Assembly (NCBI RefSeq): GCF_020510665.1
Contig: NZ_CP075187.1
Span: 1,384,501-1,448,500 of the forward strand
DNA: 64,000 nucleotides
Direction of reading: 5' to 3'
From: Dechloromonas denitrificans
GTDB lineage: Bacteria; Pseudomonadota; Gammaproteobacteria; Burkholderiales; Rhodocyclaceae
The notes under the pieces were generated by a model. The model had not been told where the DNA came from and ran no database searches. It worked only from the letters and a program-made list of their open reading frames with translations. Each line of letters begins with the position of its first letter. Position 1 is the stretch's first letter. Made by a program: the position numbers and the translations under genes. Positions 7,730 through 17,896 of the stretch are shown piece by piece.

Positions 7730-9628
7730 TCATTCGGCAACATTGCGGCGTGCCGGGCGAATCAGGAAGCGACCCGGATCGACGGCATTGACCAGATCAT
7801 TTTCCAGCGGCAACGGTGCGCCTTCGATCTGACTGACCAGCAAATCGGCCATCAAGGCCGACCACACGATGCCGCGCGCGCCGAAGCCCTGGACACACCA
7901 CAGGCCGGGGTGGCGCGCCAGGTTGTGCAGGCGGGTATTGCTGCCGGCAGCCACCGGCAGCGGTACCGGGCCGACGATGGGCATACGATCGGGCGACATC
8001 GGCCGGAAACCGACGCGGCCATGCAGCGTTGCCGGATCGATGCCGGCGGCAAAGCCGGGCAGCATCAGGTTGAGGCGGGCCAGGTTTTCCTGGTGGTCGG
8101 TCGGCCGTTCGTCATTGAATTCATCGTCGTAGGACAGCGTTGCACCGGCCAGTTGAACGCCATCAACTTCGGGCATGGCGTAGCCGAGCTTGGTCAACAC
8201 AACATCGAGGCCGGGCGTCGTGCCGGCTGGCAGATGGCTGACCTGGCCGCGCGCCGAAACCTGCGGCAGCCAAGAAAACTGGCTGAAGCGCGGCGCAGCG
8301 ACACCGCTGGCCATGACCAGAGTCGGCGCCTCGGCAAGTATTTCGCCATCCTCGGCGAGTGCCTGCCAAGTCGATTCTGTCCTGTTCAGACGGTCGACCG
8401 CAGCATTGCAGCGCAGCATGATGCGCTCCGGGAAAGCGGCCAGCGCGGCGGCGCAGAGTGACGGCGGCTGGACCCAACCGCCACCGGGAAACCACCAGCC
8501 GCCGGTATCGACTGGCCAGCCAAGCTTCTCGCTGGCTGCGTCGCGTTCAATGAACTGGATCACTTCAGCCGGGAAGCCGAGCGCTTCGACCGTACGTCGC
8601 TGGACCGCCTCGTGCTCGGACTCGCGTCCGAGGTGCAGCACGCCGCAGGGCGACCAGCGGGCATCGGGCAGTTGGGCGAGCAGGGCGCGGGTTGCCAGAT
8701 AACCGGCGCGGGTCAGGCGGGAGAGTCGGTTGTCGTCGGCGCTGGGTAGTGGGCGCAGCATCCCGGCAATATTGCCCGATGCGCCATCACCGGGGCTGGC
8801 CCGGCTTTCCAGAACGGTGACTTGCCAGCCGGCGGCAGCCAGCCGATGTGCCGTGGTGCTGCCGGCGATGCCGGCACCAATGACAATGGCTCGACGGTCA
8901 GTCGGGCATGGGTAGCGGTCGGGACGGCGTGAGCGCAGGTGGCCGACCAGCATCTGGCGCTTGCCGGTGAAGCCGGTTTGTTTGCGGACCTCGAATTCGG
9001 CGTCGCTCAGGGCTTGGCGAACCTGGCCGGCGACGCTCCAGGTGGCCAGCGTAGCGCCCGGTGCTGCAAGACGCGACAAGCCTTTGCAGAATTCCGGCGA
9101 CCACATTTCGGGATTTTTCGGGGGCGAGAAGCCGTCGAGAAAAAAGGCATCGACCGAGGCGTCGACCGCGCGAATCTGCTGTGCGGCATCGCCGAAAATC
9201 AGGGTCAGCGTGACCTGGTCGCCATCCAGATGAATGCGGTGCGTGCCGGGTACCAGCGCCGGCCAGTGGCGGCGCAATTGATCGGCCAGATCGGCAAACT
9301 CGTGCCACGAATGGTGGATGGTCGCAAGATCGTCGAGCCGGAAGGGATGTTTCTCGAAAGAAACGAAATGCAGGCGGCGGCAACGTTGCGGATCATCGCG
9401 CCAGGCTTGCCAGGTGGCGAGGAAATTCAGGCCGGTGCCGAAGCCGGTTTCCAGGATGACAAAGCGGTCGCGCCCTTGCCAGCGCTGCGGCAGTTGGTTG
9501 CCGGCGATGAAAACCTGCCTGGCTTGTGCCGGGCCGCCCAGTGCGGAGTGATAAACATCGTCGTAAGCCGCCGAATAAGGCGTGTCGTAAGACGATAGTT
9601 CGAAATGGGCAGGTTGGAGCGGAGTCAC
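7730..9628 (-). CDS. mnmC: Bifunctional tRNA mnm5s2U34 methyltransferase/oxidoreductase MnmC
   Basis: Completes 5-methylaminomethyl-2-thiouridine at the wobble base of tRNAs. The N-terminal SAM methyltransferase half carries [12 protein letters not shown] near residue 60 and [14 protein letters not shown]. The C-terminal FAD-dependent oxidase begins at [14 protein letters not shown] near residue 245. The product is 632 residues, slightly shorter than the E. coli protein. I place the start at GTG 9628, which overlaps the stop of the upstream gene by one base (TAGTG) and directly precedes the conserved beginning [10 protein letters not shown]; the frame is open further upstream but that part overlaps the neighbour. 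Translation is probably coupled to the upstream 166-aa gene. Confidence 0.93.
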   Translation of the reverse strand: MTPLQPAHFELSSYDTPYSAAYDDVYHSALGGPAQARQVFIAGNQLPQRWQGRDRFVILETGFGTGLNFLATWQAWRDDPQRCRRLHFVSFEKHPFRLDDLATIHHSWHEFADLADQLRRHWPALVPGTHRIHLDGDQVTLTLIFGDAAQQIRAVDASVDAFFLDGFSPPKNPEMWSPEFCKGLSRLAAPGATLATWSVAGQVRQALSDAEFEVRKQTGFTGKRQMLVGHLRSRRPDRYPCPTDRRAIVIGAGIAGSTTAHRLAAAGWQVTVLESRASPGDGASGNIAGMLRPLPSADDNRLSRLTRAGYLATRALLAQLPDARWSPCGVLHLGRESEHEAVQRRTVEALGFPAEVIQFIERDAASEKLGWPVDTGGWWFPGGGWVQPPSLCAAALAAFPERIMLRCNAAVDRLNRTESTWQALAEDGEILAEAPTLVMASGVAAPRFSQFSWLPQVSARGQVSHLPAGTTPGLDVVLTKLGYAMPEVDGVQLAGATLSYDDEFNDERPTDHQENLARLNLMLPGFAAGIDPATLHGRVGFRPMSPDRMPIVGPVPLPVAAGSNTRLHNLARHPGLWCVQGFGARGIVWSALMADLLVSQIEGAPLPLENDLVNAVDPGRFLIRPARRNVAE

Positions 9629-10128
9629 TAATGCAGCAGGGATTTGCCGGGATGGGAGCTTTGCGAAACGGTGGTGTGGTAATCGAGCGCCAGATTCCAG
9701 TCGGCCTTCTCGCTGGCGGCGCGCAGCATCGAACACAGTACCTGCAGGATGCCGGCGGTCAGCTTGAGTTTGAAGCTGCGTTCGCGGCCTTCGGCCATGG
9801 TCAGCAAGGCGGCGCCTTCGCCGTTTTCGCGCAGGAAGGCTTCGCTGGCGAGCAGCGGTTCCTTGCCCAGTGGATAGCTCACGTTATCTTCGCGAAAAGG
9901 TTGCTCGAAGCTCATCTGTTCGCCGGATTCGCTGGTGTCGACCGAGGTGACGGGCGTGGCTGTGTTGGCCAGATGCCCGGCCAGCATGGCGGTCAGGTGC
10001 GGCCATAGTTCGCGCAGATAGCGCCGCGTGAAGTAGATGCGATATTCCTCGTTATCCTGCGTTGAAACGCGGAGGAGGAGTCGATCCTGCACACTGTTGT
10101 TGGTGACCTGCAATTGTAATGTCGGCAT
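9628..10128 (-). CDS. Conserved hypothetical protein coupled to mnmC
   Basis: A 166-residue soluble protein that I do not recognise. It begins with a beta-rich segment ([23 protein letters not shown]), followed by an aromatic region [21 protein letters not shown] and a C-terminal half ending in a His/Ser-rich tail. There is no signal peptide or membrane helix. The ATG at 10128 lies one base after the stop of the kinase-like gene, and its own stop overlaps the mnmC GTG by one base, so the three genes form a coupled unit. The tight packing argues it is a real gene; its role, possibly with the kinase-fold protein or tRNA modification, is unknown. Confidence 0.7.
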   Translation of the reverse strand: MPTLQLQVTNNSVQDRLLLRVSTQDNEEYRIYFTRRYLRELWPHLTAMLAGHLANTATPVTSVDTSESGEQMSFEQPFREDNVSYPLGKEPLLASEAFLRENGEGAALLTMAEGRERSFKLKLTAGILQVLCSMLRAASEKADWNLALDYHTTVSQSSHPGKSLLH

Positions 10129-10129
10129 T

Positions 10130-10930
10130 TCAGTCGATCCCACGCAGTACGTCGACCAGGATCAGTACCCGACGAATGCCTTTTTTCGACCAGCGCTGGA
10201 AGCAGCCGGCGATGCCCGACAAGGTGCCCAGCAGCGGCAAGGCGCGGCGGATGACTTGCTTGATCTCCGGGTCGGGATTGGCTGCGAAATAACGGCCAAG
10301 CAATTCGGGCAGCAGGCGACGGGATTCGGCTTCATCCACCGGGCCGGCCAGCGAGATCGAGTTAAGGAAAAGAACGAGGTCGGCAGCTTGTGCCACGGTC
10401 AACGGCAGGAATTCGCCGAAATTCTCTTCAAAGTCGATGCGGTAGCTCAGGCCATCCTGCAGCGTGATGTTCTTGATCTGGGCACCGCCATGCCATTGGC
10501 CGGCTTTGTGGAATTGACCAAGCTCGGTGGCCTGGCGGCCCAGTTCGCTGCGCCATGTTTCCATCGTCCATTGTTCAAGCAGGGTGGCGATGACCGTGCC
10601 GCAAAATTCAAGGACGAAAAATTCAGGGGTGACCAGGGCCACGCGTGGCACGCGAATGCCCGCTGCTGCCAGCGATTGCAGACGGCGTGCCTCGAAGTCC
10701 ATGCCATTTGCCGCTTGCGACAGCGCCAGCGTCCGCATGGGCAGCGGCTGGCCGGTCAGCCGCTTGACCAGCCAGCGCATGAATAGCGTCTGAATCAGCT
10801 TGCGCGGCTTCTCGGCCAATTTCTTGACGACATAACGCTGTCCCTCGAATTCGAAAACGAGGGCGCGGCTATGGTGGGTCGTCAAAGCCGTCCGGGCGGC
10901 GGCTTCGAGGGCTTGAGGGTTTTCGTTCAT
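10130..10930 (-). CDS. Kinase-fold protein (Bud32/WaaP-like) with altered catalytic loop
   Basis: A 266-residue cytoplasmic protein with a protein/LPS-kinase-like layout: a beta strand with lysines (RYVVKKLAEKPRK), a hinge-like EFFVLEFCGTVIATLL, a catalytic-loop-like segment QWHGGAQIKNITL and a metal-site-like RIDFEENFGE. In canonical Bud32/WaaP enzymes the loop reads HGDxxxxN; here the Asp is replaced by Gly while the Asn and the later Asp remain, so activity is uncertain. The start is taken at ATG 10930, just inside a long palindrome, with the next gene following after one base. It is the first gene of the unit with mnmC. Substrate unknown. Confidence 0.68.
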   Translation of the reverse strand: MNENPQALEAAARTALTTHHSRALVFEFEGQRYVVKKLAEKPRKLIQTLFMRWLVKRLTGQPLPMRTLALSQAANGMDFEARRLQSLAAAGIRVPRVALVTPEFFVLEFCGTVIATLLEQWTMETWRSELGRQATELGQFHKAGQWHGGAQIKNITLQDGLSYRIDFEENFGEFLPLTVAQAADLVLFLNSISLAGPVDEAESRRLLPELLGRYFAANPDPEIKQVIRRALPLLGTLSGIAGCFQRWSKKGIRRVLILVDVLRGID

Positions 10931-10938
10931 AGAAGCCC

Positions 10939-11042
10939 GATACGTAAGCGAGCGCAGGCGAGACAAGGCGCAAGCGACCGCAGCACAGCAGTGCTACGCA
11001 AGGTCGTTTGTAACGCCGTATCGCCAAGCGCAGCCACGTATC
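10939..11042. repeat. ~104-bp imperfect palindrome between lysS and kinase-like gene
   Basis: Ends are exact inverted copies (GATACGT at 10939-10945, ACGTATC at 11036-11042) and the centre is a perfect hairpin AGCAC-AGCA-GTGCT (10982-10995). The arms between pair imperfectly (for example GCGACC with GGTCGT). It spans essentially the whole intergenic space, reaching the lysS stop codon and ending 8 bases from the next ATG. It resembles an interspersed palindromic repeat unit; I saw no second full copy in the window. Confidence 0.6.
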
Positions 11043-12546
11043 ATTCCGGACGCATCGACGGGAAGAGGATCACGTCGCGGATCGCCGGGCTGTCGGTCAG
11101 CAACATGATCAGGCGATCGATACCGATGCCGCAGCCACCGGTCGGCGGCAGGCCGTATTCGAGGGCGCGGATGAAGTCGGCGTCGTAGTACATCGCTTCT
11201 TCATCGCCGGCATCCTTGGCTTTCATCTGTTCCTGGAAGCGGGCGGCCTGATCTTCGGCATCGTTCAGCTCGGAGAAGCCGTTGGCGATCTCGCGGCCGA
11301 CGATGAACAGCTCGAAGCGTTCGGTGATTTCCGGATTGCTGTCGGAAGCACGCGCCAGCGGCGAGACTTCGACCGGATAGTCGATGATGAAGGTCGGTTC
11401 CCAGCACTGGGCTTCGGCACAGGCTTCGAACAACTGCAGTTGCAGGCTGCCCAGACCGCCCGGCTTGACCTTCTCGCCGAAGGCATTGATCTTGGTCTTG
11501 AGGAAGTCGGCGTCGGCCAGTTGTTCGTCGGTAAAGGACGGCTGTTCGCGCTGGATCGCCTGGTTGATGGTCAGGCGATGGAAAGGCTTGGAGAGGTCCA
11601 GTTCGCGGCCCTGGTAAACGAAGACTTCCTTGCCCAGCGCTTCGCGTGCGGCGTGGCGCAGCAGGCCTTCGGTGAAGTCCATCAGCGTGTGGTAGTTCGC
11701 ATACGCTTCGTAGAACTCCATCATCGTGAATTCAGGATTGTGGCGCGGCGAGAGACCTTCGTTGCGGAAGTTGCGGTTGATTTCGAAGACCTTCTCGAAA
11801 CCGCCGACCACCAGGCGCTTGAGGTAGAGCTCCGGCGCGATACGCAGGAACTGCTGCATGTCGAGTGCGTTGTGATGCGTGACGAAGGGCTTGGCCGCAG
11901 CACCGCCGGGAATCGGGTGCATCATCGGCGTTTCGACTTCCATGAAGCCGTGGCCGGTCATGTAGTTGCGGATCGACGAAACGATGGCCGAACGGGCGCG
12001 GAAGGTGAAGCGCGTTTCCTCGTTCATGATCAGGTCGACATAACGCTGGCGGTACTTCAGTTCCTGGTCGGACAGACCGTGGAATTTGTCCGGCAGCGGG
12101 CGCAGCGACTTGGTCAGCAGGCGGATCTCGGCGGCCTGGATCGATAGTTCGCCGGTCTTGGTCTTCATCAGCGTACCGACGACACCGAGGATGTCGCCCA
12201 AGTCCCAGCCCTTGAAGGCCGCGTAGGCTTCTTCGCCGACCTTGTCGCGTGCGACGTAAATCTGGATGCGGCCGGAAACGTCCTGCAGCGTGGCAAACGA
12301 GGCCTTGCCCATGACGCGCTTGAGCATCATGCGGCCGCCAACCTTGACTTCGACCGGCATGCCTTCGAGTTCTTCAGCCGTTTTCTCGTCGTAACCCTCG
12401 TGCAATTTGGCAGCGGTATTTTCACGCTGGAAATCGTTCGGGAAGGCTTGACCGGTCTTGCGCCATTCGGCCAGCTTGGCGCGACGCTCGGCGATGAGCT
12501 GGTTTTCGTCTTGCTGGACCGGGGCTTGCTGTTCGGCGTTGGACAT
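11041..12546 (-). CDS. lysS: Lysyl-tRNA synthetase, class II
   Basis: Charges tRNA-Lys. The 501-residue product has the N-terminal OB-fold anticodon-binding domain (about 60-170, [19 protein letters not shown]) and the class II core with motif 2 ([23 protein letters not shown]) and motif 3 ([14 protein letters not shown]). The start is the ATG at 12546 (SNAEQQ), with AAGGA 8 bases upstream; open frame continues upstream but looks non-native. The stop lies within the terminal repeat of the palindrome. The upstream 171-base gap, shared with the divergent hybrid kinase, carries a copy of the GTCGACCGCAGC motif in reverse orientation. Confidence 0.96.
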   Translation of the reverse strand: MSNAEQQAPVQQDENQLIAERRAKLAEWRKTGQAFPNDFQRENTAAKLHEGYDEKTAEELEGMPVEVKVGGRMMLKRVMGKASFATLQDVSGRIQIYVARDKVGEEAYAAFKGWDLGDILGVVGTLMKTKTGELSIQAAEIRLLTKSLRPLPDKFHGLSDQELKYRQRYVDLIMNEETRFTFRARSAIVSSIRNYMTGHGFMEVETPMMHPIPGGAAAKPFVTHHNALDMQQFLRIAPELYLKRLVVGGFEKVFEINRNFRNEGLSPRHNPEFTMMEFYEAYANYHTLMDFTEGLLRHAAREALGKEVFVYQGRELDLSKPFHRLTINQAIQREQPSFTDEQLADADFLKTKINAFGEKVKPGGLGSLQLQLFEACAEAQCWEPTFIIDYPVEVSPLARASDSNPEITERFELFIVGREIANGFSELNDAEDQAARFQEQMKAKDAGDEEAMYYDADFIRALEYGLPPTGGCGIGIDRLIMLLTDSPAIRDVILFPSMRPE

Positions 12547-12717
12547 GAAGAATCCTTGGAAAATGGGGGTTGCTGCGGTCGACCGCGTAAAACCCTGAAT
12601 TTTCGCCGATTTTGCCTTCAAGCGACAAGCGTTGGTCGTCATTTATGCAAAAGGATTGCGGCGAAGGGGCATGTTTGAGTGCTATATTGTGACGAATTCG
12701 TGGCGGGGGGCCGCGCA

Positions 12718-15015
12718 GTGAATATTCTTCTGGTCGACAACACACCGCTGTACCGCGATATCGTGCAACAGGCACTGGGTCGCTACCGCGGGATCAATCT
12801 GGTTTTTGCCGCTTCGGTCGAGGCTGCCCTGAAGCAGGCTGCGACACTGGATTTCCAGTTTTACATTCTTTCCTGGCAACTGTCCGATGGTGGTGGAGTC
12901 GAGCTGGCACGCCAGTTGCGCGAATCCGGGCAGGCGCCGGTTGAACCTATCGTCTTGCTGACAGCCAGCCCCAGTGCCGAATTGGCCCAGGAAGCCATGC
13001 TTGCCGGTGTTACCGAGTTGTTCCGCAAGCAGGATGTCGATGAGCTGATTACCTTCATGCGACATTTCCTGGAAGTGCACCAGCCTATGCGCTGTCGTGT
13101 ACTTTATGTCGAGGATGCCCGCGACCAGCGCGAATACCTCGATACCCAATTGCGCGACTGGGGCATGATTGTCGATGCCTATTCATCGGCCGATGAAGCC
13201 TGGCTTGCTTTCCAGCAAAACGAATACGATCTGGTCCTGTGCGATATCTGTCTTGGCGGCCACATGACCGGCGCCCGCTTGATCAACCGTATCCGCCGTC
13301 TGGCCATGCCGCGCGGCGGCACGTCGATTCTGGCCGTGACCGCTTTTGACAATCCGGCACGGCGGATTGAGCTGTTTCACCTCGGGATTGACGATTATGT
13401 CCTGAAACCGATTTCGCCTCCCGAATTACGCGCCCGCCTGCATAACCTGCTATCCCGCAAGCGTGCCACCGAGCGTAGCCAGCATCTGCTCGAAGCGACG
13501 GCATTGGGCGTGACGGTGATTGACGAGCAGGGCTTGATCCAGTCGATGGATGCCAATGCGTCGGGCATGTTCGTCTGGCCGGAAGTGCACGATGGCGGCA
13601 TGCCGCTGGCGCGCTTGATTGAAGATCGGGATGGGGTGGCCATTGCCGACCAGTTGTTGCGGCAACTGCTCGATGTGGGGCACTTGAACAAGTTGCGACT
13701 GACGGTTCGTTGCGGTGATGGCAAAACCCTGCCGATCGAATTGTCCTCGCTGGAAATCGAAGCGGCCAACGGTGCCCGCCAGTTTGCCTTGCTGACTCGT
13801 GATATCAGCAAGGAACTTGAACTGGCCGCCTACCTGACACAGGCCAAGGAAGCTGCCGAGCGAGCGGGGCGGATGAAGGCCGAGTTCCTGGCCAACATGA
13901 GTCATGAAATCCGTACGCCGCTCAATGCCATCATCGGTATGGCCCATATCCTGAAACGACACGGCCTGTCTGCCGAACAGGCTGACCGGGTCGACAAGAT
14001 CGACAGTGCCGGCCAGCATCTGCTCGGCATCATCAGCGACGTGCTCGATCTTTCCAAGATCGAGGCTGGCAAACTGGGGCTGGAATCGATTCCGGTCTCA
14101 ATCGGCAGTATCGCCAGCAATGTGGCTTCAATGGTTTATGAACGTGCGGCCGCCAAGGGGGTGCGTCTGCATGTCGAGAGTGAGCCTTTGCCCAAGCACT
14201 TGATGGGCGATCCGACCCGCTTGACCCAGGCGCTGCTCAACTATGTCTCGAATGCGGTGAAATTTACCGAACAGGGCATGATCAGTTTGCGTACCCGGAT
14301 CGAGCACGAAACCGAGGACGGCATGACGGTGCGCTTTGAGGTTGGCGATACCGGCATCGGCATTGAAAAGGCACAGCTTGAGCATATTTTTGATGCTTTT
14401 CAGCAGGCGGACAGTTCGACGACCCGGAAATTCGGTGGCACCGGACTGGGCTTGGCCATTACCCGCCAACTGGCCCAGTTGATGGGGGGCGAAGCGGGCG
14501 TTGCCAGCGTGCTCGGGCAAGGCAGCACGTTCTGGTTTACCGCCCGCCTGAAGCGCGGCCAGGGCTTGGGGTCGTTGCTTGAAAACACTCAGCCCGGCGG
14601 GGCCGAGCGTGTGCTGATGCAGCGTTACCAGGGGGCCAGGTTGCTGGTTGTCGAGGATGATTTCATCAACCGTGAAGTTGCCCTCGAACTGCTGGCCGAT
14701 TTCGGGTTTTCAATCGACGTGGCGGAGGATGGCCTTGCGGCAATCGCCCAGGCCGGGCAAAAGGATTACGACCTGATCCTGATGGACATGCAGATGCCGA
14801 ACATGGACGGTCTTGAAGCAACCCGCCATCTGCGGACTTTGCCCACCTGCCTTGAAGTCCCGATCATCGCGATGACGGCCAATGCCTTTTCGGAGGATCG
14901 TCTGCGTTGTTTCGATGCCGGCATGAACGATTTCGTGACCAAGCCGATCAAGCCCGGCGAATTTTACGAAACCATTTTGCGCTGGTTGTCGCTCGGCAAA
15001 TTTCAGCCAGCTTGA
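12718..15015 (+). CDS. Hybrid sensor histidine kinase (REC-REC-PAS-HisKA-HATPase-REC)
   Basis: A 765-residue cytoplasmic kinase without membrane helices. The first receiver (about 1-115) lacks the usual phospho-acceptor: the expected Asp position reads ILSWQLSDG. The second receiver (about 125-240) is intact ([17 protein letters not shown]). A PAS-like region (about 260-370) precedes the HisKA box ([14 protein letters not shown], phospho-His), the ATP site ([15 protein letters not shown]), and a third intact receiver ([13 protein letters not shown]). The start is the GTG at 12718, preceded by a G-rich stretch and directly followed by NILLVDN; in-frame GTGs at 12679 and 12700 look less likely. 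No cognate output protein is adjacent. The 3' end overlaps the convergent cupin gene by 13 bases. Confidence 0.9.
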   Translation: MNILLVDNTPLYRDIVQQALGRYRGINLVFAASVEAALKQAATLDFQFYILSWQLSDGGGVELARQLRESGQAPVEPIVLLTASPSAELAQEAMLAGVTELFRKQDVDELITFMRHFLEVHQPMRCRVLYVEDARDQREYLDTQLRDWGMIVDAYSSADEAWLAFQQNEYDLVLCDICLGGHMTGARLINRIRRLAMPRGGTSILAVTAFDNPARRIELFHLGIDDYVLKPISPPELRARLHNLLSRKRATERSQHLLEATALGVTVIDEQGLIQSMDANASGMFVWPEVHDGGMPLARLIEDRDGVAIADQLLRQLLDVGHLNKLRLTVRCGDGKTLPIELSSLEIEAANGARQFALLTRDISKELELAAYLTQAKEAAERAGRMKAEFLANMSHEIRTPLNAIIGMAHILKRHGLSAEQADRVDKIDSAGQHLLGIISDVLDLSKIEAGKLGLESIPVSIGSIASNVASMVYERAAAKGVRLHVESEPLPKHLMGDPTRLTQALLNYVSNAVKFTEQGMISLRTRIEHETEDGMTVRFEVGDTGIGIEKAQLEHIFDAFQQADSSTTRKFGGTGLGLAITRQLAQLMGGEAGVASVLGQGSTFWFTARLKRGQGLGSLLENTQPGGAERVLMQRYQGARLLVVEDDFINREVALELLADFGFSIDVAEDGLAAIAQAGQKDYDLILMDMQMPNMDGLEATRHLRTLPTCLEVPIIAMTANAFSEDRLRCFDAGMNDFVTKPIKPGEFYETILRWLSLGKFQPA

Positions 15016-15341
15016 GTGCTGTTGTAGTAAATCGCCAGCCAGATAGTGGTCTGGTCTGGTGGTGTCCAATCCACCCGGTGCCGGCAGTGCGGGGCGAGAT
15101 TGATGAAATCTCCCGCCCTCAAGTGCCGTGCCTGTGGCTCATCGGCCAGGCGCAGGCGGGCTTCGCCCTGCAGCAACAAAACCCATTCGCCTTCGGGCTG
15201 GTCGTACCAGAAACCGGGCGGGCTGCTCTGGCCATTTGAAACAATGTGTTCGATGCGCAACGCCGGGGTGCGCAAAAGTTCGCTGAATTGCTCGTCGACC
15301 GCAGCGGTCGACGGCAATCCGGCAAACAGGTTGTCGATCAC
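15003..15341 (-). CDS. Small cupin-domain protein
   Basis: A 112-residue single-domain cupin: conserved pattern [25 protein letters not shown] followed by [17 protein letters not shown], with Glu and His residues in metal-ligand positions. The start is the GTG at 15341, which overlaps the prfB stop by 4 bases (GTGA), so translation is probably coupled to prfB. A longer frame upstream exists but only as a shadow of prfB. Function within the cupin superfamily is not determinable; it ends overlapping the convergent kinase gene. Confidence 0.8.
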   Translation of the reverse strand: MIDNLFAGLPSTAAVDEQFSELLRTPALRIEHIVSNGQSSPPGFWYDQPEGEWVLLLQGEARLRLADEPQARHLRAGDFINLAPHCRHRVDWTPPDQTTIWLAIYYNSTQAG

Positions 15342-16442
15342 ACGCCCTGCTTGAGGCTGGCCTCGATGAAGGGGTCGAGATCGCCATCGAGCACGGCTTG
15401 GGTGTTGCCGGTTTCGTGGTTGGTGCGCAGATCCTTGATGCGGCTCTGGTCGAGCACGTAGGAGCGGATCTGGTGGCCCCAGCCGATATCGGACTTGGCG
15501 TCTTCGAGCTTCTGCTGTTCGGCCTGCTGCTTGCGCAGTTCGAACTCGTAGATGCGGGCGCGCAGCATCTGCCAGGCTTCGTCGCGGTTGCGGTGCTGTG
15601 AACGGTCGTTCTGGCACTGGACGACGATGCCGGTCGGCACGTGGGTCAGGCGGACGGCGGAGTCGGTCTTGTTGATGTGCTGGCCGCCGGCGCCGGAAGC
15701 GCGGTAGGTATCGGTACGCACGTCGGCCGGGTTGATGTTGATCTCGATCGAGTCGTCGACTTCCGGGAACACGAATACGGAGGTGAAGCTGGTGTGGCGG
15801 CGGGCGTTGGAGTCGAACGGCGACTTGCGGACCAGGCGGTGGATGCCGGTCTCGGTGCGCAGCGTGCCGTAGGCGTAGTCGCCGGTGAACTTGACGGTGG
15901 CGCTCTTCAGGCCGGCGACATCGCCTTCCGACTCTTCCATGACCTCGACGGTGAACCCCTTCTTTTCGCCATATTTCAGATACATGCGCAACAGCATCGA
16001 GGCCCAGTCCTGGGCTTCGGTACCGCCGGCTCCGGCCTGGATTTCCAGGAAGCAGGGCATCGGGTCGGACGGGTTGTTGAACATGCGGCGGAATTCGAGG
16101 GCGGCGAGCTTGGTTTCCAGTTCGGCGTTGTCGGCTTCGACGGCGAGCAGGGTGTCGTCATCACCGTCTTCCTTGCCCATGGCGAACAATTCGCGGCCAT
16201 CGCCCACACCGTTATCGACGGCTTCGAGGACGAGCACAATGTCTTCCAGCGTTTTCTTTTCCTTGCCCAGTTCCTGAGCGTATTTCGGATCGTCCCAGAT
16301 CTTGGGATCTTCCATCTCCTTGTTCAGGAGGGTCAGGCGTTCGCGTTTGTGATCGTAGTCAAAGATACCTCCGCAGCTCGGCGGCGCGCTGCGCCAGATC
16401 GTCGAGCTTGTTGGAGATACTGTTGATGTGTTCGGCTTCCAT
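15338..16442 (-). CDS. prfB: Peptide chain release factor 2 (programmed +1 frameshift)
   Basis: Recognises UGA/UAA stop codons and triggers peptide release. Translation starts at ATG 16442 ([16 protein letters not shown]), runs 27 codons to an in-frame TGA at 16361-16359, then shifts +1 so that CTT is followed by GAC (DYDHKRERL) and continues for 340 codons, 367 residues in total, matching the family. The RF2 specificity motif SPF ([15 protein letters not shown]) and the catalytic GGQ ([15 protein letters not shown]) are present. A continuous frame upstream to 16534 is not the real N-terminus. It is followed in a 4-base overlap by the cupin gene. Output self-regulates: low RF2 favours the frameshift. 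Confidence 0.96.
16358..16372 (-). promoter_or_regulatory. prfB programmed frameshift site
   Basis: On the minus strand the sequence reads GGAGG (16372-16368), TAT, CTT (16364-16362), TGA (16361-16359), C. This is the classical RF2 site: an internal Shine-Dalgarno three bases before the slippery CTT codon and a UGA in a poor C context. Spacing and order match the well-studied E. coli site. Confidence 0.95.
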
Positions 16443-16704
16443 GATCTGTTCTCGTGATACGTAGCAAAAACGCAATTATAGCTGTTACGCCAGTCCTTTA
16501 TTGCAGCCCGCTTGTCTTGGGCATCGGATCGCACCTGATTGGTGCCGCGCAGTGCATTTCATTGGGCGAGCAAGCGTTTGCAGGCAGGTTGTTTCTTTTC
16601 CTTGAATTGATTTGTGTATTTGTTTCAATGGCTTGGTTGTTATTTAACAATCTGGCAAGGGAGTTGCTTATATGGTCACAATTTCGTGACTGTGTGAGTG
16701 CTTT

Positions 16705-17889
16705 GTGACCGATCAAGCAAACGATGATGTGATGGCTGGAGTCCGTGCCTGTATCAAGACACTGTCCCTTCATCAGGCGCTGGCCTGGGGGCTGGCTGTG
16801 GCTGGCAGTCTGTGCCTGCGTGATAGTGGGAATATCCAGTGGTTGGGCATCGGCTTGCTGCTTGTCTCGCTTTTCGTGTTGGTCAAGCTGCATCGTGGCC
16901 TACGGGTGGGGTTGCTGTCGATCGATCGCTTCGCCCTTGAGCTTTCATCCGGTCGACTGGTTGGGCGGATCGATCCTGCATCGGCCGGGGCTCTTGGTTC
17001 GCTGGCTGAGCGACTGAATGGCACGGCGCGTTCTTTGTGCGAACTTTTTCTCACTTTCTCGCGCATGGCACAGGAAATATCCAGTGTGGCGGCTGAGAGC
17101 AGCGTCAATGCCAATGGTGGCAACGATGGTGTTCGCCAGCAGCGTGACATTACGCTGTCTTCATCGGCCACCCTGGCACAGCTGACTGTCAGTCTCGGAA
17201 CGACCCGCGACCGGGCGCAGGTTGCTGCCGGCGCCGCGCAAGCTTCTGGCGAAATGGCGTTTGCCGGTGTGGACCGGGTCAACGCCCTGGCATCCAGTCT
17301 TGATAATTTGACGGCCAATGTCCGTCAAACTTCGGATAGTGCCGCGCGTCTTGGTCAGCGCTCGCGTGAAGTCGATGCCATTGTTGAGTTGATTGCCGAG
17401 ATTGCCGCCCAGACAAATCTTCTGGCACTTAATGCGGCGATCGAGGCGGCCCGTGCCGGTGAGCAGGGCCGTGGGTTTGCCGTTGTGGCCGACGAGGTGC
17501 GCAAGCTGGCTGAACGGACGAGTAATGCGACCAGGGATATTGGACAGCGCATCGGTGGCATGCGGCTCGATGTCGATGAAATGATTCATTCAATGGCTGA
17601 AACAAGCGTCCGTGCGGCATCGAGCCTGCACGACGCCGGGGAGGCGGTCGATGATCTACATCGCGTTGAAAGCAATGCCCGGCAGACCTTGGCGCTGATC
17701 AACGATATTGCGGCGGCCAGTCGTGAGCAAAGCGAGGCTGGGAAAAACGTGGTGCGCGACATCGAACAGGTAGCCACCCTGGCGGATGCCAATGAATGCC
17801 TGGTTCGCTCGAATAGCGAACTGTCCCGCTACTTGAGCGAATTGGCGGTCTTGCTCAATGCGGCCTTGAAAAAATACCACTACGAGTGA
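16705..17889 (+). CDS. MCP-like signalling protein with minimal periplasmic part
   Basis: A 394-residue protein with two close membrane helices (about 22-38 and 44-62, loop RDSGN), a HAMP-like linker, and a methyl-accepting chemotaxis signalling domain containing the conserved hairpin tip ([41 protein letters not shown]). With almost no periplasmic domain it must sense the membrane or cytoplasm, or a partner. The start GTG 16705 (TDQANDD) has only a weak ribosome site; ATG 16732 is an alternative. It is followed after 7 bases by the NIT-like protein gene, which may supply the missing sensor. The 262-base gap upstream is AT-rich and probably holds the promoter. Confidence 0.85.
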   Translation: MTDQANDDVMAGVRACIKTLSLHQALAWGLAVAGSLCLRDSGNIQWLGIGLLLVSLFVLVKLHRGLRVGLLSIDRFALELSSGRLVGRIDPASAGALGSLAERLNGTARSLCELFLTFSRMAQEISSVAAESSVNANGGNDGVRQQRDITLSSSATLAQLTVSLGTTRDRAQVAAGAAQASGEMAFAGVDRVNALASSLDNLTANVRQTSDSAARLGQRSREVDAIVELIAEIAAQTNLLALNAAIEAARAGEQGRGFAVVADEVRKLAERTSNATRDIGQRIGGMRLDVDEMIHSMAETSVRAASSLHDAGEAVDDLHRVESNARQTLALINDIAAASREQSEAGKNVVRDIEQVATLADANECLVRSNSELSRYLSELAVLLNAALKKYHYE

Positions 17890-17896
17890 GCCTGCC

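Noticed and set aside
11440..12147. Plus-strand frame opposite lysS
   Set aside because: Antisense shadow of lysyl-tRNA synthetase with no family features.
12718..13080. Idea that the missing Asp in the first receiver marks a pseudogene
   Set aside because: The whole 765-codon frame is intact and the other receivers and kinase motifs are complete.
16443..16534. N-terminal extension of prfB in the downstream frame
   Set aside because: The real N-terminus is in another frame from ATG 16442 and joins through the programmed frameshift; not a sequencing error or pseudogene.
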